The position numbers were made by a program, and so were the translations under genes. Below the pieces are notes generated by a model. The model ran no database searches. It was not told the origin of the DNA and saw nothing but the letters and a program-made list of their open reading frames with translations. From the NCBI RefSeq assembly GCF_002879865.1, contig NZ_PNXY01000001.1, positions 124,001 to 188,000 of the forward strand: a stretch of DNA of 64,000 nt, in the 5' to 3' direction. Shown piece after piece: positions 26,608 through 35,825 of the stretch; within the stretch, counting starts at the first letter, position 1, and each line of letters opens with the position of its first letter. Origin of the DNA: Paraburkholderia rhynchosiae. GTDB lineage: Bacteria > Pseudomonadota > Gammaproteobacteria > Burkholderiales > Burkholderiaceae.

Positions 26608-28464
26608 TCAGAAGGCGATGCCGAGCGTCAGATACGGCCGCACGCTCTTGTTGCGGATCCCGTAGGCCACATCGACATTGACCGGGCCGACCGGGCTGCG
26701 CCATCGCGCGCCGACGCCGACGCCCGGATAGAACACTTTTTCGCCCCACGTATCGGTGGCCGTGCCGACGTCGAAGAAGGCCGCCGCGCCCCAGTCGTGC
26801 GTGAACCAGTGCTGGTATTCCGCCGACGCCGTCACGAGATATTTGGTGGGCAGCACCGAGCCCTGAACGTTGTTACCGATGCTCTGATACCCATAGCCAC
26901 GCACCGAGTTCGAGCCGCCGGCACGAAACAGCAGCGAAGCCGGAATGCCGCTTGAACTGCCGCTCGTGAACACGCCGCCGAGCTCGGCGCGAAACACCAC
27001 GAGGTCTTCCTTGCCGATCGGCAGGTACTGCTGGCCGCGCGCGTAGCCGCGGACAAACGTCTGGTCCGTCAGCGCACCCTTGACCGCGAAACCGGCCTCA
27101 ACGTGGATCAGGTTGCCTTTGCGCGGGAACAGCAGGTCGTCGGTATTACGCCGGGTCCACGACCACGACGGCACCAGCGCGCGGCTCGTGGTGGGCGCGC
27201 CCACGTTCTGATCGAGCCGGTCCTGGTAGAGCAGGATCGCATACGTGTAGTCGATGAATTGCGACGTGCGAGTGCGCTGCACACCGCCACGGATACTGTA
27301 GATGCGGGTGTCGGAAACGTCGGTGGTCGTGTAGGACGCCAGCACGCTATTGGTCCATGCGCGCGGCCCCGGCGGCATCGCAAGCTGGATCTGGCCGTAT
27401 TGCTGGACCTGATCGATGCGGCCGTCGATAGTGAACGGCCAGGCCTTGCCGAACGTGTTCAGATACGAATACGAGCCGCGCACCAGCGCACCGTTATCCG
27501 TCGAGTAGCCGACACCGCCGCGAATGCTGTTGTACGGGTACTCGGACACCTTCACATGCAACGGCGTTTCGACCGGCTTCTCGGGGTCGCTGTCCACGTC
27601 GATCGCGACGCTCGCGTAGTACGGCGTGTTTTGCAACTGCCGCTGCAATTCGGCGATGCGCTGCAGGTCGTAAATGTCGCCCACCGAAATCGGATTCACA
27701 TTGTCGACGATCTGTTCGGGATAGCGCCGCGTGCCCGACACGTCGAGCTTGCCCATCGTGAAGGTCGGCCCGCTCTCATAGGCGACCGACAGCTTCGCCT
27801 CGTGCGTGCGCGGATCGACGCGCGCCTCCGAGTGATAGATCTTCGCGCCCAGATAGCGGCGCGCCTGCAACGCCTTCAGCGACGCGTTCTTCGCGTCGTC
27901 CCATGCGCCCTGCGAGAACGAATCGCCTTCGCGCAGCGAAAAGGCGAAGCGCGCGGCGTTTTCCTGCGCGGGGTCCTCGGTCAGCACCGGGCCGCGGAAC
28001 GACAGCGAAACCGACGTGATAAGGGTTTGCGGTCCGGGATCGACGCTCACGGTGACGTGCTTCGTGTTGTCGACGGTGCGCACGTCGGTGCGTACGACCG
28101 GCGTGAAATAGCCCTGCGTAGCAGTCAGATCGCGTACCTGCTGCGGCGTGGCGGTGATCAGAAACTCAAACTGGTCGTCGCTGATGTCGGGGCGCTTCGC
28201 GAACCGCGCGATATCGAGATGCTCCTGGAGCAACTTGCGCAGAGAGCGCGGCGAGGCTTCGACATCGACCTTGTAGCTCGCCGCCGCGCGCGCAGCGTAA
28301 GCATGGCCGCCGGCCAGCGTCAGCATCACAATGCCGAACGCAAACCATGTGCGCAGCCAGCGCCGCATCGGCCAGGTGTTGTCCCGCACCGGCCGCGGCG
28401 CTTCGCCTGCCTCCGCGGCTTCGCCGTGCCGCACACGCGGCTTTTCGATCGCACACCCCGCCAA
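26608..28464 (-). CDS. tamA: TamA, outer-membrane Omp85-family component of the translocation and assembly module
   Basis: 618 residues. POTRA domains (about residues 65-310; R-A-L-R-x-x-R-R-Y-L-G-A-type and Y-D-L-Q-R-I-A-E-L-Q-R segments) precede a C-terminal 16-strand barrel with the Omp85 motifs V-R-G-Y-G-Y and terminal T-L-G-I-A-F. It partners TamB, encoded 28 bp downstream. The start is uncertain: TTG at 28464 has an excellent GGAGGT five bases upstream but places 32 polar residues before the hydrophobic signal; ATG at 28368 gives a canonical signal peptide (M-R-R-W-L-R-T-W) but no visible ribosome binding site. Divergent from DUF3460-scpA. Confidence 0.93.
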   Translation of the reverse strand: MAGCAIEKPRVRHGEAAEAGEAPRPVRDNTWPMRRWLRTWFAFGIVMLTLAGGHAYAARAAASYKVDVEASPRSLRKLLQEHLDIARFAKRPDISDDQFEFLITATPQQVRDLTATQGYFTPVVRTDVRTVDNTKHVTVSVDPGPQTLITSVSLSFRGPVLTEDPAQENAARFAFSLREGDSFSQGAWDDAKNASLKALQARRYLGAKIYHSEARVDPRTHEAKLSVAYESGPTFTMGKLDVSGTRRYPEQIVDNVNPISVGDIYDLQRIAELQRQLQNTPYYASVAIDVDSDPEKPVETPLHVKVSEYPYNSIRGGVGYSTDNGALVRGSYSYLNTFGKAWPFTIDGRIDQVQQYGQIQLAMPPGPRAWTNSVLASYTTTDVSDTRIYSIRGGVQRTRTSQFIDYTYAILLYQDRLDQNVGAPTTSRALVPSWSWTRRNTDDLLFPRKGNLIHVEAGFAVKGALTDQTFVRGYARGQQYLPIGKEDLVVFRAELGGVFTSGSSSGIPASLLFRAGGSNSVRGYGYQSIGNNVQGSVLPTKYLVTASAEYQHWFTHDWGAAAFFDVGTATDTWGEKVFYPGVGVGARWRSPVGPVNVDVAYGIRNKSVRPYLTLGIAF

Positions 28465-28789
28465 GCAGGACCTCCGGCCATGGTTGATGAATTTTGTCGT
28501 TCGGGCGCGCAGTGCCGCCGAAGCTCGCTATTTGACCACATTGGCAACGCTGCGCTATCTCTAAACGCGCCCGCCGCGCATGGCGCGGGACCCGGCGCGC
28601 CCGCCTTTGACGCGCCGTGCTGCGTGTGGGTTCCCGCCACGCGGGCTAATCACGCATCGCACGCAGAACGTACGGTCTCAGCGGGGTTTTTCGACCACAC
28701 GCGGCGCATGCGCTAAAATCGCGAAATATAGCGGCGCTCGCAGACAAACTAACGGGCCGCCGCCATTCCCCAACCACGGACGTCGAGCC
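28465..28789. promoter_or_regulatory. Divergent intergenic region tamA / DUF3460 gene
   Basis: About 325 bp without a supported gene. A TAAAAT hexamer at 28714-28719 is a likely -10 box for the DUF3460-scpA transcript. The tamA ribosome binding site GGAGGT is at the left edge on the minus strand. GC-rich inverted repeats are present but none has a terminator T run. Confidence 0.4.
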
Positions 28790-28975
28790 ATGTATCAATC
28801 GGACATCACCCAGTTCCTGAACCAGCTCAAGCAACAGAAGCCCAACCTGGAAGCCGAGCAACGCCGCGGCCGGGCCCTGCTGTGGGACAAGCAGCCGGTC
28901 GACCTGGAAGAGCGCGCCGAGCAGAAAGCTTCGCGCGTCGAACAGACGCCTTACTCGTACTACCAGAACTTCTGA
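28790..28975 (+). CDS. DUF3460 family small protein
   Basis: 61 residues, beginning MYQSDITQFLNQLKQQKPNL and ending T-P-Y-S-Y-Y-Q-N-F. It is polar, highly charged and helical, without membrane segment or signal peptide, and is rich in Gln, Glu, Arg and Lys. I recognise it as the betaproteobacterial DUF3460 type, function unknown. ATG 28790 follows a probable -10 TAAAAT by about 70 bases; the longer open frame upstream is not supported. The stop is 17 bp before scpA, which itself lacks a good ribosome binding site, so the two are probably co-transcribed and perhaps translationally coupled. Confidence 0.8.
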   Translation: MYQSDITQFLNQLKQQKPNLEAEQRRGRALLWDKQPVDLEERAEQKASRVEQTPYSYYQNF

Positions 28976-28992
28976 GCGCCTCGCCGCAACCG

Positions 28993-29862
28993 ATGAGTCA
29001 CGCCGACGAGGCACACGGCCCGGCTCGGCCTGACGCCGCGCTCGCCGCGCCCGCCACCGATTCGACGCCCGACACCGTCGACGGCATTGCTTTCGCGCGC
29101 CTGTACGGCGAGCCGCTCTTCAAGCTGCCGACCGACCTGTACATCCCGCCGGACGCGCTCGAGGTGTTTCTCGAAACGTTCGAGGGACCGCTGGATCTGT
29201 TGCTGTACCTGATCCGCAAGCAGAACTTCAACGTGCTCGACATCCCCATGGCGGATGTCACGGTGCAATACCTCGGCTACGTCGACCAGTTGCGCCAGAC
29301 CAATCTCGAACTCGCGTCCGAATATCTGCTGATGGCCGCGATGCTGATCGAGATCAAGTCGCGCATGTTGCTGCCCGTCAAGAAGGCCGACAGCGGCGAC
29401 GAAGCCGAAGACCCGCGCGCGGAACTGGTGCGGCGCCTGCTCGAATACGAGCAGATGAAGCTCGCCGCGCAGCGCATCGACCATTTGCCGCAACTCGGGC
29501 GCGACTTCCTGCGCGCCGACGTCTATATCGAGCAAAGCATCACGCCGCGCTTTCCGGACGTGAACAGCGAAGACCTGCGCGCCGCGTGGGCCGACGTGAT
29601 CAAGCGCGCCAAGCTGGTTCAGCATCACAAGATTTCGCGTGAGGAACTGTCTGTGCGCGAGCATATGAGTTCGATCCTGCGGCAATTGCAGAACGCGCGC
29701 TTCATCGAGTTCTCCGACCTCTTCGACACGAGCAAGGGCGTGCCGGTCGTGGTGGTCAACTTCATTGCGATGCTCGAGTTGTGCCGTGAGTCGCTCATCG
29801 AAATCACCCAGGCCGAGCCGTTCGCACCGATCTATGTGCGCCTCGCCTACTTGCCGGCCTGA
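28993..29862 (+). CDS. scpA: Segregation and condensation protein A (kleisin)
   Basis: 289 residues. ScpA is the kleisin subunit that bridges the SMC heads with ScpB during chromosome condensation and segregation. Recognisable are F-E-G-P-L-D-L-L-L-Y-L-I-R-K-Q (N-terminal SMC-neck-binding helix region), I-P-M-A-D-V-T-V-Q-Y-L, and S-E-Y-L-L-M-A-A-M-L-I-E-I-K-S-R-M-L-L-P, followed by E-D-P-R-A-E-L-V-R-R-L. About 45 residues of Ala/Asp-rich extension precede the core. ATG 28993 is the first suitable start after DUF3460. No scpB is found in the window. Confidence 0.95.
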   Translation: MSHADEAHGPARPDAALAAPATDSTPDTVDGIAFARLYGEPLFKLPTDLYIPPDALEVFLETFEGPLDLLLYLIRKQNFNVLDIPMADVTVQYLGYVDQLRQTNLELASEYLLMAAMLIEIKSRMLLPVKKADSGDEAEDPRAELVRRLLEYEQMKLAAQRIDHLPQLGRDFLRADVYIEQSITPRFPDVNSEDLRAAWADVIKRAKLVQHHKISREELSVREHMSSILRQLQNARFIEFSDLFDTSKGVPVVVVNFIAMLELCRESLIEITQAEPFAPIYVRLAYLPA

Positions 29863-30010
29863 TGCCGTCACCGGCGCACCGGGCCAGGCCTGCGTGCTCC
29901 GCGATGGCCGCCAACGCCTCGTTTCGGTGCGTCCGGCGGCCAAATCCACTACAATCCCGCGCTCCGAACCTGTCATTACCAGTGAGGCCGCGGGCCGCGC
30001 AGTAGCCTAA

Positions 30011-30895
<885 letters not shown>

Positions 30896-30948
30896 AACTG
30901 TCCCAGACAGCGCAGACACGCGTAAGAAGCTATAAGGATTGACTGGCC

Positions 30949-31335
30949 ATGCAACGCAACATGCTGAAGTCGAAAATTCACCGCGTCGCGGTCACGCACT
31001 GCGAGCTCCACTACGAAGGCTCGTGCGCGATCGACGAAGACTTGCTGGAAGCGGCGAACATCGTCGAAAACGAACGGATCGACATCTGGAACATCAACAA
31101 TGGCGAGCGTTTCTCCACCTATGCGATCAAGGGTGAGCGCGGCAGCGGCATGATTTCGCTGAACGGCTCGGCGGCGCGGCGCGCGCAACTAGGCGACCTG
31201 GTGATCATCGCGGCCTTCGCGGTGGTGGATGAAGCGGAGCTGAAGGCGGGCTGGAAGCCGGACCTGGTTTTCGTCGACGAAAACAACCGGATCAAGGGCA
31301 GCCGCGACCACGTGCCCACGCAGAACTGGACCTGA
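30949..31335 (+). CDS. panD: Aspartate 1-decarboxylase (pyruvoyl enzyme)
   Basis: 128 residues. It makes beta-alanine from aspartate for PanC. The self-cleavage site Gly24-Ser25 in Y-E-G-S-C-A-I-D is intact and would generate the pyruvoyl group; M-L-K-S-K-I-H-R and I-S-L-N-G-S-A-A-R are conserved. The proenzyme starts at M-Q-R-N-M-L (ATG 30949); the second Met at residue 5 is the more usual family start and is a reasonable alternative. It forms an operon with panC. Confidence 0.97.
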   Translation: MQRNMLKSKIHRVAVTHCELHYEGSCAIDEDLLEAANIVENERIDIWNINNGERFSTYAIKGERGSGMISLNGSAARRAQLGDLVIIAAFAVVDEAELKAGWKPDLVFVDENNRIKGSRDHVPTQNWT

Positions 31336-31367
31336 GCGACGCCGCTCGCCTAAGTTTTGTTGCAACC

Positions 31368-31437
31368 GGGCACGGGGCTCTGTGGGCTTGGCCGGGTTAA
31401 GCGCGGCTCTTCGGCCCGGCTCCAGCGCCACGTGCCC
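31368..31437. other. Structured intergenic element after panD
   Basis: A 7-bp outer pair GGGCACG (31368-31374) with CGTGCCC (31431-31437) encloses a 6-bp GCCGGG/CCCGGC pair (31391-31396 with 31415-31420). It could be a 3' untranslated structure; a weak terminator-like GGCGG/CCGCC hairpin with TTT follows at 31448-31465. GC-rich DNA yields such folds by chance, so support is weak. Confidence 0.25.
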
Positions 31438-31517
31438 TATTGAAGCGGGCGGCCATGCCGCCTTTCTCGGGCTGGCTCTGCCGCTTCGGCCTCATTCAGC
31501 AAGCGTCAGCATCGGCC

Positions 31518-32156
31518 TCATCCCTTCCTGCCAGCCCCGTTCGTCCACTCGATGATCGGCTGCCACTGCTCCAGGTCCTTCTCCACCCGGCTTTTGGCGA
31601 CGTCCCACAACGTCAGACCGTGCGCCGCCAGTTGTACATAGTTCTGCGTGTCGCGCAGATAGCCGAGCACCGGCAGCTTCAGTCCCTCGACGAAACGATG
31701 CAACTGCTCCGCTGAGCGCGTGCGTGCATCCACGCGCATGCCGACCACGCCGATCTGGATGGCCCCTTTCCTGACCGCCTTTTCCTTCGCCAGCCGCTCG
31801 AGAAATTCCTGGGTGGCGAGAATATCGAACATCGACGGCTGCAGCGGCACGATCACCTTGTCGGCAAGTTCCAGCGCGATATTCATGCGGTTGCCGTGCA
31901 GGCCGGCCGGCGTATCGACAATCGCGTGCTCCAGGCCCTTGGGCGGCTTGGCGGGCGTTTCCGGGTTGACTTCCCACGTTTCGATGGCCGGCAACGTGTC
32001 CGGCCGCAATGACAGCCACGCGTGCGCCGACTGCTGCTTGTCCAGATCCGCGAGCGCCACCCACTCGCCGGTTGCGGCGAAATAACCGGCCAGATTGGTG
32101 GACAGCGTGCTTTTGCCCACACCGCCCTTCGGATTCGCCACCACGATTACCGTCAT
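31518..32156 (-). CDS. Orphan ParA-family ATPase
   Basis: 212 residues, the size of short ParA/MinD-like proteins. The deviant Walker A is A-N-P-K-G-G-V-G-K-S-T-L near residues 7-18, followed by A-D-L-D-K-Q-Q-S-A-H-A-W-L (Walker A-prime type) and I-V-D-T-P-A-G (Walker B). Such proteins dimerise on DNA or membranes with ATP and position cargo. No ParB or parS-like partner is adjacent, so its cargo is unknown and it is not the chromosome-segregation pair. ATG 32156 has GGGAG upstream; the longer frame to 32336 covers a repeat tract and is not supported. Divergent from a thioesterase gene. Confidence 0.88.
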   Translation of the reverse strand: MTVIVVANPKGGVGKSTLSTNLAGYFAATGEWVALADLDKQQSAHAWLSLRPDTLPAIETWEVNPETPAKPPKGLEHAIVDTPAGLHGNRMNIALELADKVIVPLQPSMFDILATQEFLERLAKEKAVRKGAIQIGVVGMRVDARTRSAEQLHRFVEGLKLPVLGYLRDTQNYVQLAAHGLTLWDVAKSRVEKDLEQWQPIIEWTNGAGRKG

Positions 32157-32206
32157 GAATACTCCCGGAAAGAAGGCTGGACGACGCCAGCCGGTTTGCC
32201 GCCTTC

Positions 32207-32242
32207 TGCTTTGACTTTTGCTTTGACTTTTACTTGAACTTT
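32207..32242. repeat. 12-bp tandem repeat upstream of the ParA gene
   Basis: TGCTTTGACTTT occurs twice in direct succession (32207-32218, 32219-32230), with a third degenerate copy TACTTGAACTTT (32231-32242). It lies 51-86 bases upstream of the ParA start on the minus strand, in the promoter or leader region. Confidence 0.8.
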
Positions 32243-32414
32243 CTGCTTTGAGCGTCTGCCTTGGTCTGAAGCCGGGCGCACCGGTTTGCAGCCGTCTCAA
32301 TTCGTCCACCGATCCAGCCGTTGATAATATCGACAAATGCAGCGAGGCCGAAGCCCCCGAACGGCTAATCGGCTGCCTGCATCACCGATTCAACCTTTCG
32401 AGGAAACCAACTTC

Positions 32415-32834
32415 ATGAGCAAACTCCGTCCGGAATATACCGTCGAACGCCTGCACGAGCGTCAGAAGGGTACGCTGCCCGGCTTGCTGGGCGTGCATGT
32501 GCTGTCGCTGGATGAAGGAATGCTGAGCGCCGAACTGACCGTGCGGGCGGAGTTGCTCGCGCCGAATGGCTTCCTGCACGCGGCCACGGTAATCGGTCTG
32601 GCGGACACAGCTTGCGGCTACGCGTGCCTCGCGCATCTGCCGGAGACGGCGCGCAATTTCACGACCGTCGAGTTGAAGAGCAATTTTGTCGGCACCGCGA
32701 AGGAAGGCGCGATCCGCGCAGTCGCCAAGGGCGTGCACCTGGGCCGCAGCACGCAGGTATGGGACGCCACGGTCACCGACCCGAACGGCAAGACCATCGC
32801 TCTTTTTCGCTGCACGCAGATCGTGCTGTATTGA
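32415..32834 (+). CDS. PaaI-type hotdog-fold thioesterase
   Basis: 139 residues. The hotdog domain spans nearly the whole protein: L-L-A-P-N-G-F-L-H-A-A-T-V-I-G-L-A-D-T-A-C-G-Y-A contains the PaaI family catalytic segment with N-G-x-x-H-G/A and D-T-A, and T-V-E-L-K-S-N-F is the following conserved strand. It likely hydrolyses an acyl-CoA or aryl-CoA; the substrate is not known. ATG 32415 is preceded by GAGGAAACC; an upstream frame to 32337 is not supported. It ends before a strong bidirectional terminator. Confidence 0.88.
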   Translation: MSKLRPEYTVERLHERQKGTLPGLLGVHVLSLDEGMLSAELTVRAELLAPNGFLHAATVIGLADTACGYACLAHLPETARNFTTVELKSNFVGTAKEGAIRAVAKGVHLGRSTQVWDATVTDPNGKTIALFRCTQIVLY

Positions 32835-32887
32835 CCCAGGCACCGAAAACTGCAAAAAGCGCGGCGCAACTCGGCGAACTTGCCATG

Positions 32888-32922
32888 AAAAAAGCACGCA
32901 GCCTGACGGCGCGTGCTTTTTC
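32888..32922. terminator. Bidirectional terminator between thioesterase and doxX genes
   Basis: AAAAAGCACGC (32889-32899) and GCGTGCTTTTT (32911-32921) form an 11-bp stem, and GCC/GGC inside can extend it past one bulged A. Both strands end in T runs, suiting the convergent gene pair. Confidence 0.88.
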
Positions 32923-32996
32923 ACATACTGCGTGGCTTGATGGGCTTTGTTATGCGGCAACCCGTGCCGCCCTGGCGCTTAGCGGCTTAGCGCCGA

Positions 32997-33413
32997 TCAG
33001 GCAGCCGCCGCACTCGGTGCCTTCACGCCGCCCAGTGCGAACGCGCCGCCGCCAAGCAACGACTGCACGACGAGCGTGACCGCCCAGAACGCCGGATACT
33101 CCCAGCCGCCATGCGGCGAGCCGAAACCCCAGCCGTTATGCCAATGCGCGGACACCGCGCCGAGCATGAACGGCAGCAGCACGAGCGCGACCCAGCGCAC
33201 CTGCACACCCAACAACAACGCAATAGCGCCGATCAATTCGACGAACGTCGTCACATAGGCGAGCCATCCCGGCAGTCCGAGCGACGCGAAGAACTGCGCG
33301 GTGCCGGGTAGCGTGAAGACGAAAATCTTTTGCAGGCTGTGCGCGAGGTACAGCACGCCAAGGGCGACACGCAAAATCAGGGCCGCCAGATCGGCGGAGC
33401 GGTTCGAGTTCAT
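32997..33413 (-). CDS. DoxX family membrane protein
   Basis: 138 residues with four predicted membrane helices: L-I-L-R-V-A-L-G-V-L-Y-L-A-H-S-L-Q-K opens the first, and F-V-E-L-I-G-A-I-A-L-L-L-G lies in the second. The pattern R-x-x-L-G-x-x-x-x-x-H-x-x-x-K is typical of the DoxX/YphA group. Homologues are inner-membrane proteins of uncertain role, some tied to thiosulfate oxidation or oxidative stress. ATG 33413 has AAAGGA upstream. It is on the same strand as cobQ but 158 bp away; no functional link is apparent. Confidence 0.88.
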   Translation of the reverse strand: MNSNRSADLAALILRVALGVLYLAHSLQKIFVFTLPGTAQFFASLGLPGWLAYVTTFVELIGAIALLLGVQVRWVALVLLPFMLGAVSAHWHNGWGFGSPHGGWEYPAFWAVTLVVQSLLGGGAFALGGVKAPSAAAA

Positions 33414-33571
33414 GACCAGTCCTTTGATGAGAGAAGGAGACGGCTCGCGACAAGCCGTCGATGTCCGTGACTTTATTCGAACCAATAGAAGGGAAAAACC
33501 GCCGCTGCCGCTTTGATTATTTCTCACGGAGATGCAATCGACGTCCACGGGCGGCGGACAGTGACAAACGG

Positions 33572-35086
33572 TCACGCCGTCGCGGCAATCAATCTCGCCA
33601 TATCCACGTGTTCCGCCAGCGTATCGGCGAGCCGATCGAGCGAGGCTTCGCGCAACGCCGGGTAATCGATCGCCTCCGCGTCGCTCAGTCCCGCCCAGGC
33701 CAGCAGCGCCGCGCACGCCGCCGGGGTATCGAACAAGCCGTGGACGTACGTCGCGAGAATCTGGCCGTCCGCGGAAATGGCGCCATCGGGACGCGCGGCG
33801 CCCATTTGCCCCAACTGCAACGCGGGCGAAACCAGCGCCGCACCTTGCGTCTCGCCCATGTGAATTTCGTAGCCGGACACCTCCGGCGAGCCGGGCAGCG
33901 AGAGACGTCCCGTCACGTTTTTCAGCGTCTTTTCGCGTGTCAGCACCGTCGAATAGTCGAGCCAGCCAAGACCCGCCGACGTCCCCGGCGCGCCTTCCAC
34001 GCCGTGCGGATCGGCCACCTCTCGCCCGAGCATCTGCATGCCGCCGCAAATGCCGATCACCCGCCCGCCGTAGCGCAGATGCCGTTGCAGCACCGCGTCC
34101 CAGCCTTGCGCGCGCAGAAATGCCAGATCGCCGGGAACGTTCTTCGAACCCGGCAGGATGATCAGATCGGCGGGCGGCGGCGGTGTGCCGCTTCGCACGT
34201 AATGAAAATCGACTTGCGGATGCGCGCGCAGCGCATCGAAATCCGTGTGATTGCTGATGTGCGGCAGCACCGGCACGACCACGCGCAACGTGCGCGCGGC
34301 GTCGCCACGCTGCGCCGCGCGCAGTTCGGGCGGCAGCATGTCCTCGGCGTCGAGTGTCAGACCGTGCAGATACGGGACGACGCCCAGCACCGGCTTGCCG
34401 GTCTTCGCTTCGAGCCAGTCGAGTCCCGGCTTGAGCAGGCCAATATCGCCGCGAAACCGGTTGATGATGAAGCCGCGCACGCGTGCCTGCTCGCTCGCCG
34501 ACAGGCATGCAAGCGTCCCCGTCAGATGCGCGAACACGCCGCCCCGGTCGATGTCGGCCACCAGTACGACCGGACAGTCGACCGCTTCGGCGAAACCCAT
34601 GTTGGCGATATCGCGCTCACGCAGATTGATCTCGGCCGGACTGCCCGCGCCTTCGACGAAAATCGTGTCATACGCAGCTTGCAGGCGCGCATACGACTCC
34701 AGCACCGCTTCGAAAGCGACCGGCTTGTAGTCGTGATACGCGCGGGCGTCGAGATTCATGCGCGCCTTGCCGTGGATGATCACCTGCGCGCCGCGATCGC
34801 TCGTCGGCTTGAGCAGCACCGGGTTCAGGTCAGTGTGCGCGGCTATCCCCGCCGCCACGGCCTGCAAGGCCTGAGCGCGTCCGATTTCGCCGCCGTCGAT
34901 CGTTACCGCGCTGTTGAGCGCCATGTTCTGCGGCTTGAACGGCGCGACCCGCACGCCCGCGCGACGCGCGAGCCGGCACAAGCCGGCGACCAGCGTGCTC
35001 TTGCCGGCATCGGACGTGGTGCCCTGAATCATCAGCGTGCCGCGCGGCACGGGTATGGCGTTTTGCAGGATCGGATGGGTGCTCAC
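33572..35086 (-). CDS. cobQ: Cobyric acid synthase
   Basis: 504 residues. It amidates the corrin side chains b, d, e and g using glutamine and ATP. The N-terminal dethiobiotin-synthetase-like ATPase shows [14 protein letters not shown] and [10 protein letters not shown]; the C-terminal class I glutaminase domain has the nucleophile Cys in I-C-G-G-M-Q-M-L-G and the His of Y-V-H-G-L-F-D. The GTG at 35086 is the best available start but has no strong ribosome binding site; about 15 N-terminal residues are uncertain. It is divergent from the cobU operon. Being the ring-amidation step, it indicates the host has more of the pathway elsewhere or salvages cobyrinate-type precursors. Confidence 0.95.
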   Translation of the reverse strand: MSTHPILQNAIPVPRGTLMIQGTTSDAGKSTLVAGLCRLARRAGVRVAPFKPQNMALNSAVTIDGGEIGRAQALQAVAAGIAAHTDLNPVLLKPTSDRGAQVIIHGKARMNLDARAYHDYKPVAFEAVLESYARLQAAYDTIFVEGAGSPAEINLRERDIANMGFAEAVDCPVVLVADIDRGGVFAHLTGTLACLSASEQARVRGFIINRFRGDIGLLKPGLDWLEAKTGKPVLGVVPYLHGLTLDAEDMLPPELRAAQRGDAARTLRVVVPVLPHISNHTDFDALRAHPQVDFHYVRSGTPPPPADLIILPGSKNVPGDLAFLRAQGWDAVLQRHLRYGGRVIGICGGMQMLGREVADPHGVEGAPGTSAGLGWLDYSTVLTREKTLKNVTGRLSLPGSPEVSGYEIHMGETQGAALVSPALQLGQMGAARPDGAISADGQILATYVHGLFDTPAACAALLAWAGLSDAEAIDYPALREASLDRLADTLAEHVDMARLIAATA

Positions 35087-35258
35087 GGAGATGTCGGGCT
35101 CGGCGGTGGAGGAATGGTGAAGCGACGGCAGGCGCCTATCACGCGACTATTGCGCCAGTCACGCGATAGTCCACGATAACGGCGCGGTGCTGGAACGCCA
35201 ATGACGCAGCAGCGAATCGCGGCATTATCCCATCGCGCCTGCTCGCGCTGCACGCCGG

Positions 35259-35264
35259 TACAAT
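35259..35264 (+). promoter_or_regulatory. Candidate -10 box placing transcription start at the cobU ATG
   Basis: TACAAT ends six bases before the cobU start codon, and no Shine-Dalgarno sequence is present. If used, transcription would begin at or next to the A of ATG, giving a leaderless mRNA. A good -35 hexamer is not evident. Confidence 0.45.
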
Positions 35265-35270
35265 CACGCG

Positions 35271-35825
35271 ATGATTCCCCGCGACCTCACCTTCGTTCTC
35301 GGCGGCGCGCGCTCAGGCAAGAGCGTGCACGCGGAACAGCTTGCCGGGCGCAGCGCGCTGCCCGTCACCTACATCGCCACCGCACGCGTGACCGACGACG
35401 CCGAATTCAACGCGCGCATCGCGCATCATCGCGAGCGGCGTCCGGCGCATTGGCAATTGCTCGAAGCGGGCGTCGATCTGGCGGGCGCCGTGTCGAAGGC
35501 CGACGCGCCTGATCGTTGCACCCTGATCGACTGCCTGACGTTATGGCTCGCCAACCTGCTCTGCCCAGCCGACGGCGACGGCCTGCCTCTGGATCAATAC
35601 CGCGCCCGCATCGAAGCACTCGAAGCCGCGCTGGCCAACGCGCGCGGCAAAATGATCGTGGTCAGCAATGAAATTGGCCTGGGCGTCGTGCCGCTCGGCG
35701 CGGCCACGCGTCTTTACGTCGACGAACTCGGGCGGCTCAATCAGCGCATCGCGGCCTTGAGCACGCAGGCCACGATGATGGTCGCGGGCCTACCGCTCGC
35801 GCTCAAAACCGCTGGCGGCGCGTGA
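35271..35825 (+). CDS. cobU: Adenosylcobinamide kinase / adenosylcobinamide-phosphate guanylyltransferase
   Basis: 184 residues. It phosphorylates adenosylcobinamide and then transfers GMP to give adenosylcobinamide-GDP, the substrate of CobS. The P-loop F-V-L-G-G-A-R-S-G-K-S is at residues 6-16; T-Y-I-A-T-A, H-H-R-E-R-R with the guanylylated-histidine region, and V-S-N-E-I-G-L-G-V-V-P follow. It opens the plus-strand operon cobU-cbiB-cobD-btuF, its stop overlapping the next start in TGATG. The missing ribosome binding site and close TACAAT suggest a leaderless start. Confidence 0.95.
   Translation: MIPRDLTFVLGGARSGKSVHAEQLAGRSALPVTYIATARVTDDAEFNARIAHHRERRPAHWQLLEAGVDLAGAVSKADAPDRCTLIDCLTLWLANLLCPADGDGLPLDQYRARIEALEAALANARGKMIVVSNEIGLGVVPLGAATRLYVDELGRLNQRIAALSTQATMMVAGLPLALKTAGGA

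Noticed and set aside
31518..32156. ParA protein as the chromosomal segregation ParA
   Set aside because: No parB, parS-like sites, gidA/gidB or origin genes are nearby; it is an isolated short ParA.
33414..34508. Long in-frame extension upstream of doxX
   Set aside because: It runs through cobQ in another frame and across the intergenic region; the DoxX domain starts at 33413 with a good ribosome binding site.
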